From Acidimicrobiales bacterium (GTDB lineage Bacteria; Actinomycetota; Acidimicrobiia; Acidimicrobiales; AC-9), in assembly GCA_036270875.1 (NCBI GenBank), contig DATBBR010000097.1, positions 1 to 40,689 of the forward strand: a DNA stretch of 40,689 bases, in the 5' to 3' direction. Position 1 is the stretch's first letter. Every line of letters starts with the position of its first letter. Both the position numbers and the translations under genes were made by a program. The notes under the pieces were generated by a model. That model searched no databases. It had not been told where the DNA came from and worked only from the letters and a program-made list of their open reading frames with translations. Below are positions 32,230 to 40,466 of the stretch, piece after piece.

Positions 32230-34206
32230 GTGCCCAGATCGGACGTCTCGAGCGCGCTGGACCGGGTTGTGGGGGCGCTTCCCCAAGGCGGCGAGGCTCG
32301 TGAAGGTCAGCGGGCAATGGCCCAGGCGGTGGCACGCGCGATTCAGGATCGTCGTCATCTCGTCGTAGAGGCCGGAACTGGGACGGGGAAGTCGCTGGCC
32401 TACCTGGTCCCTGCCATCCTCTCGGGGAAGAAGGTGATCGTCGCCACCGCTACCAAGGCGCTGCAGGACCAGCTGGCCAGCAAGGATCTTCCATTTCTCG
32501 CCCGCCACCTGGGCCACCCATTTCGGTTCGCTGTCCTCAAGGGCAGGTCCAACTACCTGTGCCGCCAGCGAGCCGCCGAGGTCGCCGGAGGCGCCGAGCA
32601 GCTGGGCCTGGAGGAGGCGGCCGACTGGAGCGAAGGGGGCAGAGGGGCAAGCTCCGGCGAGACTGCGGGCGTCGCCGCGCAGGTGCGCCGCCTGGTGAGC
32701 TGGGCTGCTCGATCACCCAGCGGAGACCGCGCCGAGCTGGACTTCGAGCCGAGGCCCCAGGCGTGGGCGATGGTGAGTGTCGGTCACAGAGAGTGTCCGG
32801 GAGCACACCGCTGTCCATCCGGTGAGACCTGCTTCACCGAAGCAGCTAGAGAGCGCGCCGCGGAGGCCGACGTCATTGTGGTCAATACCCATCTCTACGG
32901 GTCGCATCTGGCCAGTGGGGGTGCCGTACTTCCCGAGCACGACGTGGTGATATTCGACGAGGCTCACGAGGTCGAGGACGTCGTTATCGCCAGCTTCGGC
33001 ACCGAGGTGGCGGCCGGGCGCTTCCGCGCCCTCTCTCGACTGTTGCGCGCCGTGCTGCTCCGGGACAGTTCGACAATCCCCGACGAGATAGCCGGTGCCG
33101 GCGACACGCTGGAGACCGCCTTGGAACGCCACACCGGCCGGCGCGTGGCGGCGGACATGGATCCCGCATTGGCGGGTGCACTAGAGGTGGCGGCCGGGCG
33201 CCTCGCCCGCGCCACTTCAGCGCTCAGGCGTGACACCGCTCCCGCTAGCGACGAATCGGCCCAAGCAACTGCAGTGAGGACGAGGGCGCTGTTAGCCGCT
33301 GGCCATCTGGCTGACGATGTCGCTACCGCCTCCAATGTCGGTCCGGCCCAGGTCGCCTGGGTCGAGGGACCCACGGAAGCGCCGGTCCTGAAGGTCGCGC
33401 CGCTCGATGTCGGCCCCGTGCTGGCCGAGGCCCTCTGGGCTCGCGCCACGGTCGTGCTCACCAGCGCAACCATCCCGCCGGGGATCGGGCGGCGGCTCGG
33501 CGTATCCGATGGGGCGAGCGACGACCTGGACACCGGCAGCCCGTTCCCCTACTCCAGCAACGCCATGCTGTACTGCGCCGCCCACCTGCCGGACCGTCGC
33601 CTCGAGGGCGCCGAGGCCGTCCTGCACGACGAGCTGGAGGCCCTGATCGAGGCTGCCCGAGGCCGCACCTTGGCGCTGTTCACCAGCTGGCGCGCCATGG
33701 AGGGGGCCGCGAAGGCGCTGCGCGAACGAATCCCATTTCGCCTCCTGACCCAATCGGAGCTCCCGAAGCCGGCGCTTATCGAGGCCTTCTCCAGCGAGGA
33801 GTCGTCCTGCCTGTTCGCCACCTTAGGCTTCTGGCAGGGCGTTGACGTCCCCGGTCCGGCTCTCTCCCTCGTGGTCATCGATCGCATTCCGTTTCCGAGG
33901 CCCGATGAGCCCTTTCTCCAGGCCCGCCGAGAGCGGTTCGGCCAGGCAGCCTTTCGAGAGGTGGACCTTCCCCGAGCCGCCACCCTCCTCGCTCAGGGGG
34001 CTGGACGGCTGATCCGTTCCGCCAGCGACCGCGGTGTCGTCGCCGTGCTCGACTCGCGTTTAGCCAAGGCCAGCTACCGCTGGGAGCTCGTCGAGGCGCT
34101 CCCGCCGATGACCCGGACGCGCCACCTCCACGATGTGGCGGCATTCTTGACAGATCCGAAGGCGCCTCAGTGCGGGATGGGCTCAGCCGCGCCGGCGACG
34201 CGCTAG
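32230..34206 (+). CDS. dinG: DinG/XPD-family ATP-dependent DNA helicase
   Basis: 658 aa superfamily 2 helicase. Walker A is VVEAGTGTGKS (Lys54), motif Ia ATATKALQDQL, and Walker B FDEAHEVEDV (DEAH). Cysteines in NYLCRQR and ECPGAHRCPSGETC match the iron-sulphur cluster domain of the XPD/DinG group. The C-terminal helicase lobe includes LFTSWRAMEGAAKAL, FATLGFWQGVDVPG and QGAGRLIRS. Such enzymes unwind DNA 5'-3', including R-loops and G-quadruplexes. Start GTG 32230 rests on the promoter box 6 nt upstream. Its 3' end overlaps the convergent methyltransferase gene by 24 nt. Confidence 0.92.
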   Translation: MPRSDVSSALDRVVGALPQGGEAREGQRAMAQAVARAIQDRRHLVVEAGTGTGKSLAYLVPAILSGKKVIVATATKALQDQLASKDLPFLARHLGHPFRFAVLKGRSNYLCRQRAAEVAGGAEQLGLEEAADWSEGGRGASSGETAGVAAQVRRLVSWAARSPSGDRAELDFEPRPQAWAMVSVGHRECPGAHRCPSGETCFTEAARERAAEADVIVVNTHLYGSHLASGGAVLPEHDVVIFDEAHEVEDVVIASFGTEVAAGRFRALSRLLRAVLLRDSSTIPDEIAGAGDTLETALERHTGRRVAADMDPALAGALEVAAGRLARATSALRRDTAPASDESAQATAVRTRALLAAGHLADDVATASNVGPAQVAWVEGPTEAPVLKVAPLDVGPVLAEALWARATVVLTSATIPPGIGRRLGVSDGASDDLDTGSPFPYSSNAMLYCAAHLPDRRLEGAEAVLHDELEALIEAARGRTLALFTSWRAMEGAAKALRERIPFRLLTQSELPKPALIEAFSSEESSCLFATLGFWQGVDVPGPALSLVVIDRIPFPRPDEPFLQARRERFGQAAFREVDLPRAATLLAQGAGRLIRSASDRGVVAVLDSRLAKASYRWELVEALPPMTRTRHLHDVAAFLTDPKAPQCGMGSAAPATR

Positions 34207-34893
34207 GGCCCCAAGCCGCTGGAGGTGGCGGGGTCGAGACGGGGCCGGGAGCGGGCGAGCCCGGAGATTCTCGGTCACGAAGTCGGCGAGATAGCTGTCG
34301 ACCTCCTCCGGTCCCACAAGAATCTGCTCCCTGAACTCGAAGCCGTCTTCCCACCACATGCACTGGACCCGATCGTCCTGTGAGAGCCGCTCGTGGAAGC
34401 CCGGAGGAAAGTGGTCGCTGGGCCGGTTATGGAGCACGTGATGCTTGAAGGCGAAACGAACCTGTCCGGGCACGATGTCGACGAGCCAATGGTGATGCCC
34501 CCATCCCACCCAAGGACCCTGCACCCCATAGCTCTGCTCCTCCAGTCGAGAGGGCACCTCGATATAACCAGCCTTGGCGACACGTACCAGCTCGTGACAG
34601 ACCCAGATCGGGTCTCTCACGTCCTCGAGGGTGTGGGAACAGACGGCGTAGTCGAATTTCTTGTCGGGGAACGGCCATGGGGTGTGGTCGCATATGTCAC
34701 GGCGGACCCACGTCTCGCTGCTAAATCGCTCCTCCTCGACGCCGTCCCGCCCGTAAAGGCCACGGGTCTCATACGGCATCTGGTCGAGCACCCAGTCGGC
34801 CCTGGTGAACGGCTTAGCCCAACCGCCGACGTCCAATACAAGAGCTTCATCGCCAACGCGCTCGATTATCCTCCCGAGACTGGAGAGGATCAC
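34183..34893 (-). CDS. Class I SAM-dependent methyltransferase-like protein
   Basis: 236 aa. The Rossmann-like SAM-binding core is LVLDVGGWAKPFTRADWVLD (motif I with GG rather than GxGxG), followed by DICDHTPWPFPDKKFDYAVCSHTLEDVRDP, the post-motif II segment of Methyltransf_11-like proteins, and HELVRVAKAGYIEVPS. Similar proteins occur in polysaccharide or glycan gene sets and often have no known target. The surrounding DNA looks less GC-rich than the era operon, which could mean transfer. The gene overlaps the dinG 3' end by 24 nt on the opposite strand. GTG 34893 lacks a Shine-Dalgarno. Confidence 0.82.
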   Translation of the reverse strand: MILSSLGRIIERVGDEALVLDVGGWAKPFTRADWVLDQMPYETRGLYGRDGVEEERFSSETWVRRDICDHTPWPFPDKKFDYAVCSHTLEDVRDPIWVCHELVRVAKAGYIEVPSRLEEQSYGVQGPWVGWGHHHWLVDIVPGQVRFAFKHHVLHNRPSDHFPPGFHERLSQDDRVQCMWWEDGFEFREQILVGPEEVDSYLADFVTENLRARPLPAPSRPRHLQRLGALARRRRG

Positions 34894-35032
34894 CAGGCAC
34901 GCTCATCTCGACGCCAAGTTCCACGCGGCCGTAGCCACACCCAGCAAGCCTCGATCACACCCATGACTTCGACAAGGCCGTCCAGGCCTCCTCCGACGGC
35001 GACGCCGCGGCAACCATTGCCCCGTTTCGCTT

Positions 35033-35869
35033 TTAGTACCCCAGCCGCTCCAGGGCACGTGGGCGGCGCTGCCAGTCCTTGTCGACCTTGACGAACAGCT
35101 CCAGAAAGGCCCCGGGCTCCAGCTGCGCCCGCACGGCCTCGCCGACCGCCTTGAGGACGGCGCCGCCCCGGCCGATCACGATCCCTTTCTGGGACTCACG
35201 CTCGACGAGGATCTCACAGCGGATGCGCGGCCACTCCCATTCGGTGACTCGGCAGGCGATGGAGTGGGGCAGCTCCTCGCGCGCATGAGCCAGTAGCTGC
35301 TCGCGGACCAGCTCGGCGACCCACACGGCCTCGGGGATATCGGCGGCGACGTCCGACGGGTAGTAGGCCGGTCCCTCCGGCATCCGCGCCAGGAGGGTGG
35401 AGACGAGGGCCTCGACTCCCTCGCCGGTGACCGCCGACACGGGGTGGTACTCGGCCAGCTCGAGGCCGGCGGCCGCCTGCAGCTGGGCCAGTACCTGGGC
35501 GGGCGATGCGACATCGATCTTGTTCACCACGACGACGGAGTCAGGCGGCACCTGCGCGGCCACGAAGCGGTCCCCCCGTCCCAGGGGGGCAGTGGCGTCG
35601 AGCACCAGCACGACGACGTCAACGCCGTTGATCGAGTCGGCAGCGAGGTCGTTGAGGCGCTCGCTCAGCGCGGTCCGGGGCTTGTGGATGCCCGGGGTGT
35701 CGACAAGGACCATCTGAGCCCCGGGTCGGTTGAGCACGCCACGAATTCGCAGCCGCGTTGTCTGGGGCTTGTCCGACGTGATGGACACCTTGGTTCCGAG
35801 AATGCGGTTGACGAGGGTGGACTTTCCGACGTTGGGCCTTCCCACCAGGCCGGCGAACCCTGTTCGCAC
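35033..35869 (-). CDS. era: GTPase Era
   Basis: 278 aa. GTPase motifs: G1 GRPNVGKST (10-18), G2 around TSDKPQTTR, G3 DTPG, G4 NKID. The C-terminal KH domain has ESQKGIVIGRGGAVLKAVG. Era binds the 3' end of 16S rRNA and assists 30S assembly. GTG 35869 lies 9 nt after the stop of the CBS-domain gene and shares a GGGAG with that stop region, so translation is coupled. It is the last gene of the phoH-ybeY-corC-era operon. Confidence 0.97.
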   Translation of the reverse strand: MRTGFAGLVGRPNVGKSTLVNRILGTKVSITSDKPQTTRLRIRGVLNRPGAQMVLVDTPGIHKPRTALSERLNDLAADSINGVDVVVLVLDATAPLGRGDRFVAAQVPPDSVVVVNKIDVASPAQVLAQLQAAAGLELAEYHPVSAVTGEGVEALVSTLLARMPEGPAYYPSDVAADIPEAVWVAELVREQLLAHAREELPHSIACRVTEWEWPRIRCEILVERESQKGIVIGRGGAVLKAVGEAVRAQLEPGAFLELFVKVDKDWQRRPRALERLGY

Positions 35870-35878
35870 GTGTGCTCC

Positions 35879-37186
35879 CTACTCCGGGGGCTTGTCAGCC
35901 GTCTCGGCGGGTTCACCGGGCAGCTTGGCGATGCGGACCCGACCGATGCGGCGACCCTGGATCTTCTCGGCTGCCAGGCGAACACCGTTGGCCTCGACGC
36001 TCTCGCCCTCGGTCGGCACGTGGCCGAGGAGGCTGAACACCAGTCCGCCCACGGTGTCCCAGTCGCCGTCTGGCAGCTCGGCGTGGAGGAACTCGTTCAC
36101 CTCGTCGACGGGCATCCGGGCGTTGACCCGGTACTCGCCGTTGGCCAGCGGCTCGATGGCCGGCTCCTCGACATCGTACTCGTCGACGATCTCACCGACG
36201 AGCTCCTCGATGAGGTCCTCGAGGGTGACGAGCCCGGCCGTTCCTCCGTACTCGTCGATGACGATGGCCATGTGGAACTTCTGGTCTTGCATCTCCCGCA
36301 TGAGCTCGGCAATCCGCTTGGTCTCAGGCACGAAGTGGGCCTCTCTAACCAGGTTGCGCACCGGGGTCTCGTCCCGGTCGTCGAGGTCCGCCCGCATCAG
36401 GTCCTTGGCATAGACGATGCCGATGATGTTGTCGATGTTGTCCTCGTAGACGGGGATGCGGCTGTAGCCGCGCTGCATGGCCAGCTCGATGACGTCCGAC
36501 ACCGGCTGGCTCGCCTCGGCGGCCACGATGTCGGGCCTGGGGACCATGACCTCCCGCACCACGGTGTCGCCGAACTCGATGATGGAGTGGATCAGCGCCC
36601 GCTCCTCGGTCTCGATCACGTCCGCCTCCTCGGCCACGTCGGCCATGGCCAGGAGCTCGCGCTCGGAGACGTAGGCGTCAGGACGGCCCTTGCCGCCGGG
36701 CAGGATCAGGTTGGCCAGGCCGATGAGGATGCCCGACAGGAGGCGAACCGGTGGGAACCGGATCAGGGCCGCCACGATCGGCGCCGCGAAGAGGGCCGCC
36801 CGTTCCGGGTGCCGCACGGCCCAGTTCTTGGGCACGGCCTCGGCCAGAACGAAGATCACGGTCACCTCGAACACGGTGGCCAGGGCCACGCCCAGGGCGC
36901 CGAACAGGTGCTCTGACACCACGCCGACCAGCGTGGCGGCAACAAGCTGGCACACGAGCACGAGCAGCAGGACCGGGTTGAGGAAGCGCTCGGGGTTCTC
37001 GACGAGGCGGGCGAGCCGGCGAGCGCCTCGGCGTCCCTCCTCCTCGAGGCTCAGCGCCTTCACGCGGCTGGTGCGGACCAGGCTCGTCTCGGCCAGGGCA
37101 AGCACGGCGGCGAAGAGGAGCAGGACCACGATGGCCACGACAAGCACGGAATCGGTCGTCTCCCACCCGGTCGTGGCAAGGAGCAC
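35879..37186 (-). CDS. CNNM/CBS-domain transporter-associated protein (HlyC/CorC family)
   Basis: 435 aa. An N-terminal DUF21/CNNM membrane domain has about four helices: 14-34, 75-95, 100-125 and 140-165. Two CBS domains follow (MVPRPDIVAAEASQPVSDVIELAMQRGYSRIPVYEDN and LVREAHFVPETKRIAELMREMQ with VIDEYGGTAGLVTLEDLIEELVGEI). The end is a CorC_HlyC domain (YRVNARMPVDEVNEFL and the DWDTVGGLVF segment). Relatives take part in Mg2+ or Co2+ efflux. GTG 37186 directly follows the ybeY stop. Confidence 0.94.
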   Translation of the reverse strand: MLLATTGWETTDSVLVVAIVVLLLFAAVLALAETSLVRTSRVKALSLEEEGRRGARRLARLVENPERFLNPVLLLVLVCQLVAATLVGVVSEHLFGALGVALATVFEVTVIFVLAEAVPKNWAVRHPERAALFAAPIVAALIRFPPVRLLSGILIGLANLILPGGKGRPDAYVSERELLAMADVAEEADVIETEERALIHSIIEFGDTVVREVMVPRPDIVAAEASQPVSDVIELAMQRGYSRIPVYEDNIDNIIGIVYAKDLMRADLDDRDETPVRNLVREAHFVPETKRIAELMREMQDQKFHMAIVIDEYGGTAGLVTLEDLIEELVGEIVDEYDVEEPAIEPLANGEYRVNARMPVDEVNEFLHAELPDGDWDTVGGLVFSLLGHVPTEGESVEANGVRLAAEKIQGRRIGRVRIAKLPGEPAETADKPPE

Positions 37187-37188
37187 GA

Positions 37189-37728
37189 TCAGACCTCCGT
37201 CGGCGACGACGAGGCTCCGGACGGTCCTCGCCGGTGGTAGCGGTCGAGCAGCTCGCGCTCCCGCCGCTCCATCGCCGTCGCCTCCTCCTCGTCGACGTGA
37301 TCCATCCCCAAGAGATGGAGGATGCCGTGGACGATCAGGAGGGCGAGCTCGTCCTCATAGGTCCCAGCGTGATCGGGGGCATTGCGCCAGGCCACGGCGG
37401 GACAGATCACCACGTCGCCGAGGAGGTTCGGCACGTCGGTGGGCTCGGGTGGGACCCAGCCGGGACCAGTGCCACCCGAGTCGGGCGACCGACCGCTCTC
37501 AAGCGGCTCTTCGTCGATGGCGAAGGCCAGCACATCGGTCGACCCCTCTTCGCCCAGGAAGCGCTCATTGAGCTGGGCCATGTCCTCCTCCTCGACGAAG
37601 AGGACCGACAGCTCGGTGTCACCGGTCACGCCCTCAGCGGACAGGACCGCCTCGGCCAGGCCCATCCACCGAGAAGGCTCGACCGGACGGGTCGATTGCT
37701 CGTCTGCGACGAAGACCTCGATGGCCAC
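37189..37728 (-). CDS. ybeY: Endoribonuclease YbeY
   Basis: 179 aa. The zinc motif HGxLHLxGxDH is HGILHLLGMDH (His134, His138, His144), after a typical LNERFLGEEGSTDVLAFAID strand-helix. A Gly/Pro-rich insertion of about 25 residues (76-100) separates it from NLLGDVVICP; this loop is longer than in many homologues. YbeY takes part in 16S rRNA 3' maturation and ribosome quality control. It sits between phoH and the CBS gene, with 18 nt to phoH. Confidence 0.95.
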   Translation of the reverse strand: MAIEVFVADEQSTRPVEPSRWMGLAEAVLSAEGVTGDTELSVLFVEEEDMAQLNERFLGEEGSTDVLAFAIDEEPLESGRSPDSGGTGPGWVPPEPTDVPNLLGDVVICPAVAWRNAPDHAGTYEDELALLIVHGILHLLGMDHVDEEEATAMERRERELLDRYHRRGPSGASSSPTEV

Positions 37729-37746
37729 CCTCGCCAGCTGCCCCTC

Positions 37747-38835
37747 TCAACGCGGCCCGGCCGAAGCCGGGCCAGGTGCCCACTCGGGCTCGGCCTCGGT
37801 CGCCAGCCCGCGGGGCGACCCGCCGTCGGGGAGCGCCGTCCGGGACGTTCCCGCGGTATGTCCGGTCGCCGGCCCACGGCCGCCGTGACTGGTGCCGCCC
37901 ACCCGCTCGTAGGCCGAGACGATGTCAGCCACGATGCGATGCCGCACGACGTCGCGCTGGGTGAGCCACACGAACTCCAGGTCGTCGATGCCGCCGAGGA
38001 TCCGGTCGAGCCCGACCATCCCCGAGCGTCCCCCCGCCAGGTCGACCTGGGTCACGTCGCCGGTCACCACCGCCTTCGAGCCGAAGCCGATCCGGGTGAG
38101 GAACATCTTCATCTGCTCAGGAGTGGTGTTCTGCGCCTCGTCGAGGATGATGAAGCTGGAGTTGAGCGTCCTCCCCCGCATGAAGGCCAAGGGAGCTACC
38201 TCGATGGTGCCTCGGTCCATGAGACGCTGCATCGCCTCAGGCTCGAGCATGTCATAGAGGGCGTCGTACAGCGGTCGGAGATATGGGTCCACCTTGGCCA
38301 TGAGGTCGCCGGGCAGGAAACCGAGCCTCTCCCCAGCCTCGACGGCGGGGCGCGTGAGGATGATCCGGTTCACCTGTTTCGCCTGGAGGGCCTGAACGGC
38401 GAGGGCGACGGCCAGGTACGACTTCCCGGTGCCGGCCGGACCGACGCAGAAGGTGATCACGTTGTCGCGGATCGCGTCGGTGTAGCGCTTCTGCCCGGCA
38501 GTCTTGGGCCGGACGGTCCGCCCTCTCGCGGACCGCAGCACCTCGGCGCTCAGCACCTCCGAGGGCCGCTCGTTGGCCTTTACCATGTCGATGGTCCGGC
38601 CCACGTTGACGGCGTCGAGGCCGTGGCCCTTCTCCAGCAGGAGCACCAGCTCCTCGAAGAGGCGGCCCACCCGCTCGGCGTCCTCGCCTTCCACGGTGAT
38701 CTCGTTCCCCCGAACCAGGATTCGGGCTCCCCCGAAGGCCTCCTCCACCAAGCGCAGCAACTCGTCGCGCTGCCCCAGGAGGCCGACCATGAGATGGTTG
38801 CCCGGAACGAGGATCTTGACTTGGGTCGAGGACAC
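37747..38835 (-). CDS. phoH: PhoH family ATPase
   Basis: 362 aa. A KH-like N-terminal segment leads to the P-loop GPAGTGKS (132-139), then LTRPAVEAGERLGFLPGD and Walker B SFIILDEAQNTT, with VVTGDVTQVDL later: the complete PhoH/PhoL ATPase set. The C-terminal 50 residues are disordered-looking. PhoL proteins are linked to RNA metabolism together with YbeY. GTG 38835 gives MSSTQVKILVPGNHLMV, the family start; an upstream frame to 38898 is not similar. First gene of the era operon. Confidence 0.93.
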   Translation of the reverse strand: MSSTQVKILVPGNHLMVGLLGQRDELLRLVEEAFGGARILVRGNEITVEGEDAERVGRLFEELVLLLEKGHGLDAVNVGRTIDMVKANERPSEVLSAEVLRSARGRTVRPKTAGQKRYTDAIRDNVITFCVGPAGTGKSYLAVALAVQALQAKQVNRIILTRPAVEAGERLGFLPGDLMAKVDPYLRPLYDALYDMLEPEAMQRLMDRGTIEVAPLAFMRGRTLNSSFIILDEAQNTTPEQMKMFLTRIGFGSKAVVTGDVTQVDLAGGRSGMVGLDRILGGIDDLEFVWLTQRDVVRHRIVADIVSAYERVGGTSHGGRGPATGHTAGTSRTALPDGGSPRGLATEAEPEWAPGPASAGPR

Positions 38836-38898
38836 AGGTATCCGCGACGAGGCTACCAGCGGGGGCAGCTCGTGCCGGTGCTGTGCTGCACTCCGCAA

Positions 38899-40365
38899 TC
38901 AGCCCCGTCGTCGCCGCGACGAGGTTAGAGCGCGCAGAGGGGCCGCCGACCCGGTCCTCGAGCGGAGGACGTCGCGGATGAGCAACACGGCTGCGCTCGC
39001 CAGCGCCAGGACTGCCATCGCCAGGCCAGCGGCGGCGCCATTGGCCGTGCTCGGAACTTGCCGGAGAGCGACCAGCCCACTCTCCACCGGCTTCGAGGGG
39101 CCGCTCGACGCCTTGTCAGAGCCGTCGGCAGTCGAAGAACCGACGGCAGCGGGTCCGAGGAATCCCGTGCCGGAAGCTGCACCGGGCCCGCTTCCCGCGG
39201 AGCCGGCTCCATCCGAGCTCGGAGATCCGCCCGAGGGAGCGGGTCTAGTGACCGCATGGGGGCTCGGGCCGGGCAGTGACGTGCCAGGCGTCCATGCTGA
39301 GGGCGCAAGACCTGGTCCCCCACCAGCGTTCACGGACTGGACGCCGATCAGGCTCTCGGCAGGCTTGCTCTCGGGACTTCGGGGATCGCCATCATTCCAG
39401 GCCCACCACAGCACCCCGCCCCACCAGGGCTGGCCGACAAAGGTGTCCAGCAGCGCTCGGTAAGCAAGGTACTGCAGCGCCGGATCAGCGGGGTTCGGGG
39501 CGTTCCACCAGGGCTGGTTGGCGGGGTAGGTGGTAGCGGTATACCCCGCCTCGCCGAAGATGATCGGCTTGTCCCATCGTCGGGCGAACCCGGCAACCGT
39601 AGTGAAGGCATCGTAGGTCTGGCTCTGGCCTGGATACTGGTAGGCGTGCCAACCGGCCTCGAGCTGACCAAGCGTCGGGTACTGCTCGTTCGAGAGCGGG
39701 AAGTAGGCGGAGAGCAGCAGATCGTCCAGTGCGTCGCCCCAGCTGAATTGGGGGATCTCCCGCCAGTCGACCTCATAGGCGATCGGCCCCATGAAGTACC
39801 GGCGGGCAGAGGCGATCACCTGGCGCCAGTAGCCGGCATATCCGTCAGAGGCGATCATCTCGCTGCCCACGAGGAACATGGAGATCCCTGCCTGCTGGGC
39901 CAACGAGGCGTAGTGGTCGACCATTGTCTGGTAATTGGAGAAGAAGGTGGCCGGATCGGGAGGGTTGTACTGGCCACGCCAGCCACTGTTCCCGCTGTTC
40001 GAACCGATCACGACCTTTGGCGTGAGGGTTACCTTGAGGCCGGCATTGTGTGCTTCCTGCGCCGCTGCGAGTATGTCAGCGTCGGAATCGGTGCCACCGG
40101 GTACGGGGGTCACCGTGCTCGAGGACGACGTAGGAACCTGCCACCAGACGTCGAACGAGACCGTGTTCGCTCCATCTGATCTGATCCGCTGGAACTCCGA
40201 GGCAGCCTGGCCGATCGTCCTGTAGCCGGTGAGGAAGTCGACGCCTGATAACCGGCCGTCGGACTGCCCAGTGCTCGCTCGCGCCGCGGGCGCTGGAGCC
40301 TCCACCAGCAGAAGTCCGGTGAGGAGGACCGCCCCAATCGCGAATCGAAGGATCGGCCGACCCAT
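38899..40365 (-). CDS. Secreted membrane-anchored TIM-barrel glycosidase-like protein (GH113/GTA-TIM-like)
   Basis: 488 aa. A signal peptide (1-30, ending APAARA) precedes a TIM-barrel domain (about 40-330): GVDFLTGYRTIGQAASEFQRI, then WWQVP, LKVTLTPKV, FLVGSEM (Glu169, candidate acid/base) and PIIFGEAGY (Glu272, candidate nucleophile), ending GGVLWWAWNDGD. The layout is that of clan GH-A enzymes near GH113. A 100-aa Ser/Gly/Pro linker leads to a single membrane helix (443-463) and a basic tail SSRRRRG, so the catalytic domain would face outwards on the membrane. There is no LPXTG. ATG 40365 fits the signal peptide; TACAAT is 9 nt upstream. Confidence 0.85.
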   Translation of the reverse strand: MGRPILRFAIGAVLLTGLLLVEAPAPAARASTGQSDGRLSGVDFLTGYRTIGQAASEFQRIRSDGANTVSFDVWWQVPTSSSSTVTPVPGGTDSDADILAAAQEAHNAGLKVTLTPKVVIGSNSGNSGWRGQYNPPDPATFFSNYQTMVDHYASLAQQAGISMFLVGSEMIASDGYAGYWRQVIASARRYFMGPIAYEVDWREIPQFSWGDALDDLLLSAYFPLSNEQYPTLGQLEAGWHAYQYPGQSQTYDAFTTVAGFARRWDKPIIFGEAGYTATTYPANQPWWNAPNPADPALQYLAYRALLDTFVGQPWWGGVLWWAWNDGDPRSPESKPAESLIGVQSVNAGGGPGLAPSAWTPGTSLPGPSPHAVTRPAPSGGSPSSDGAGSAGSGPGAASGTGFLGPAAVGSSTADGSDKASSGPSKPVESGLVALRQVPSTANGAAAGLAMAVLALASAAVLLIRDVLRSRTGSAAPLRALTSSRRRRG

Positions 40366-40374
40366 TTCGACCCG

Positions 40375-40405
40375 ATTGTACCGACACCCGTCCAGCTCGG
40401 TCCAA
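40375..40405 (-). promoter_or_regulatory. Promoter of the secreted glycosidase-like gene
   Basis: Minus strand TTGGAC (40405-40400), 19-nt spacer, TACAAT (40380-40375), then 9 nt to ATG 40365. The -10 is close to consensus; the spacer is slightly long. Confidence 0.5.
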
Positions 40406-40466
40406 AAGGCACGAAACCCAACCCAACGGCGCGCCAGTTCCACCTCGTGGTCCAGCCTCCCGTACC

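Noticed and set aside
35444-38928. Plus-strand frames opposite the era-ybeY-phoH operon (490 and 564 codons)
   Set aside because: Asp/His/Gly-rich low-complexity translations opposite well-conserved genes.
38899-40365. Sortase-type surface anchoring of the glycosidase-like protein
   Set aside because: No LPXTG-like motif before the C-terminal helix; a plain membrane anchor fits better.
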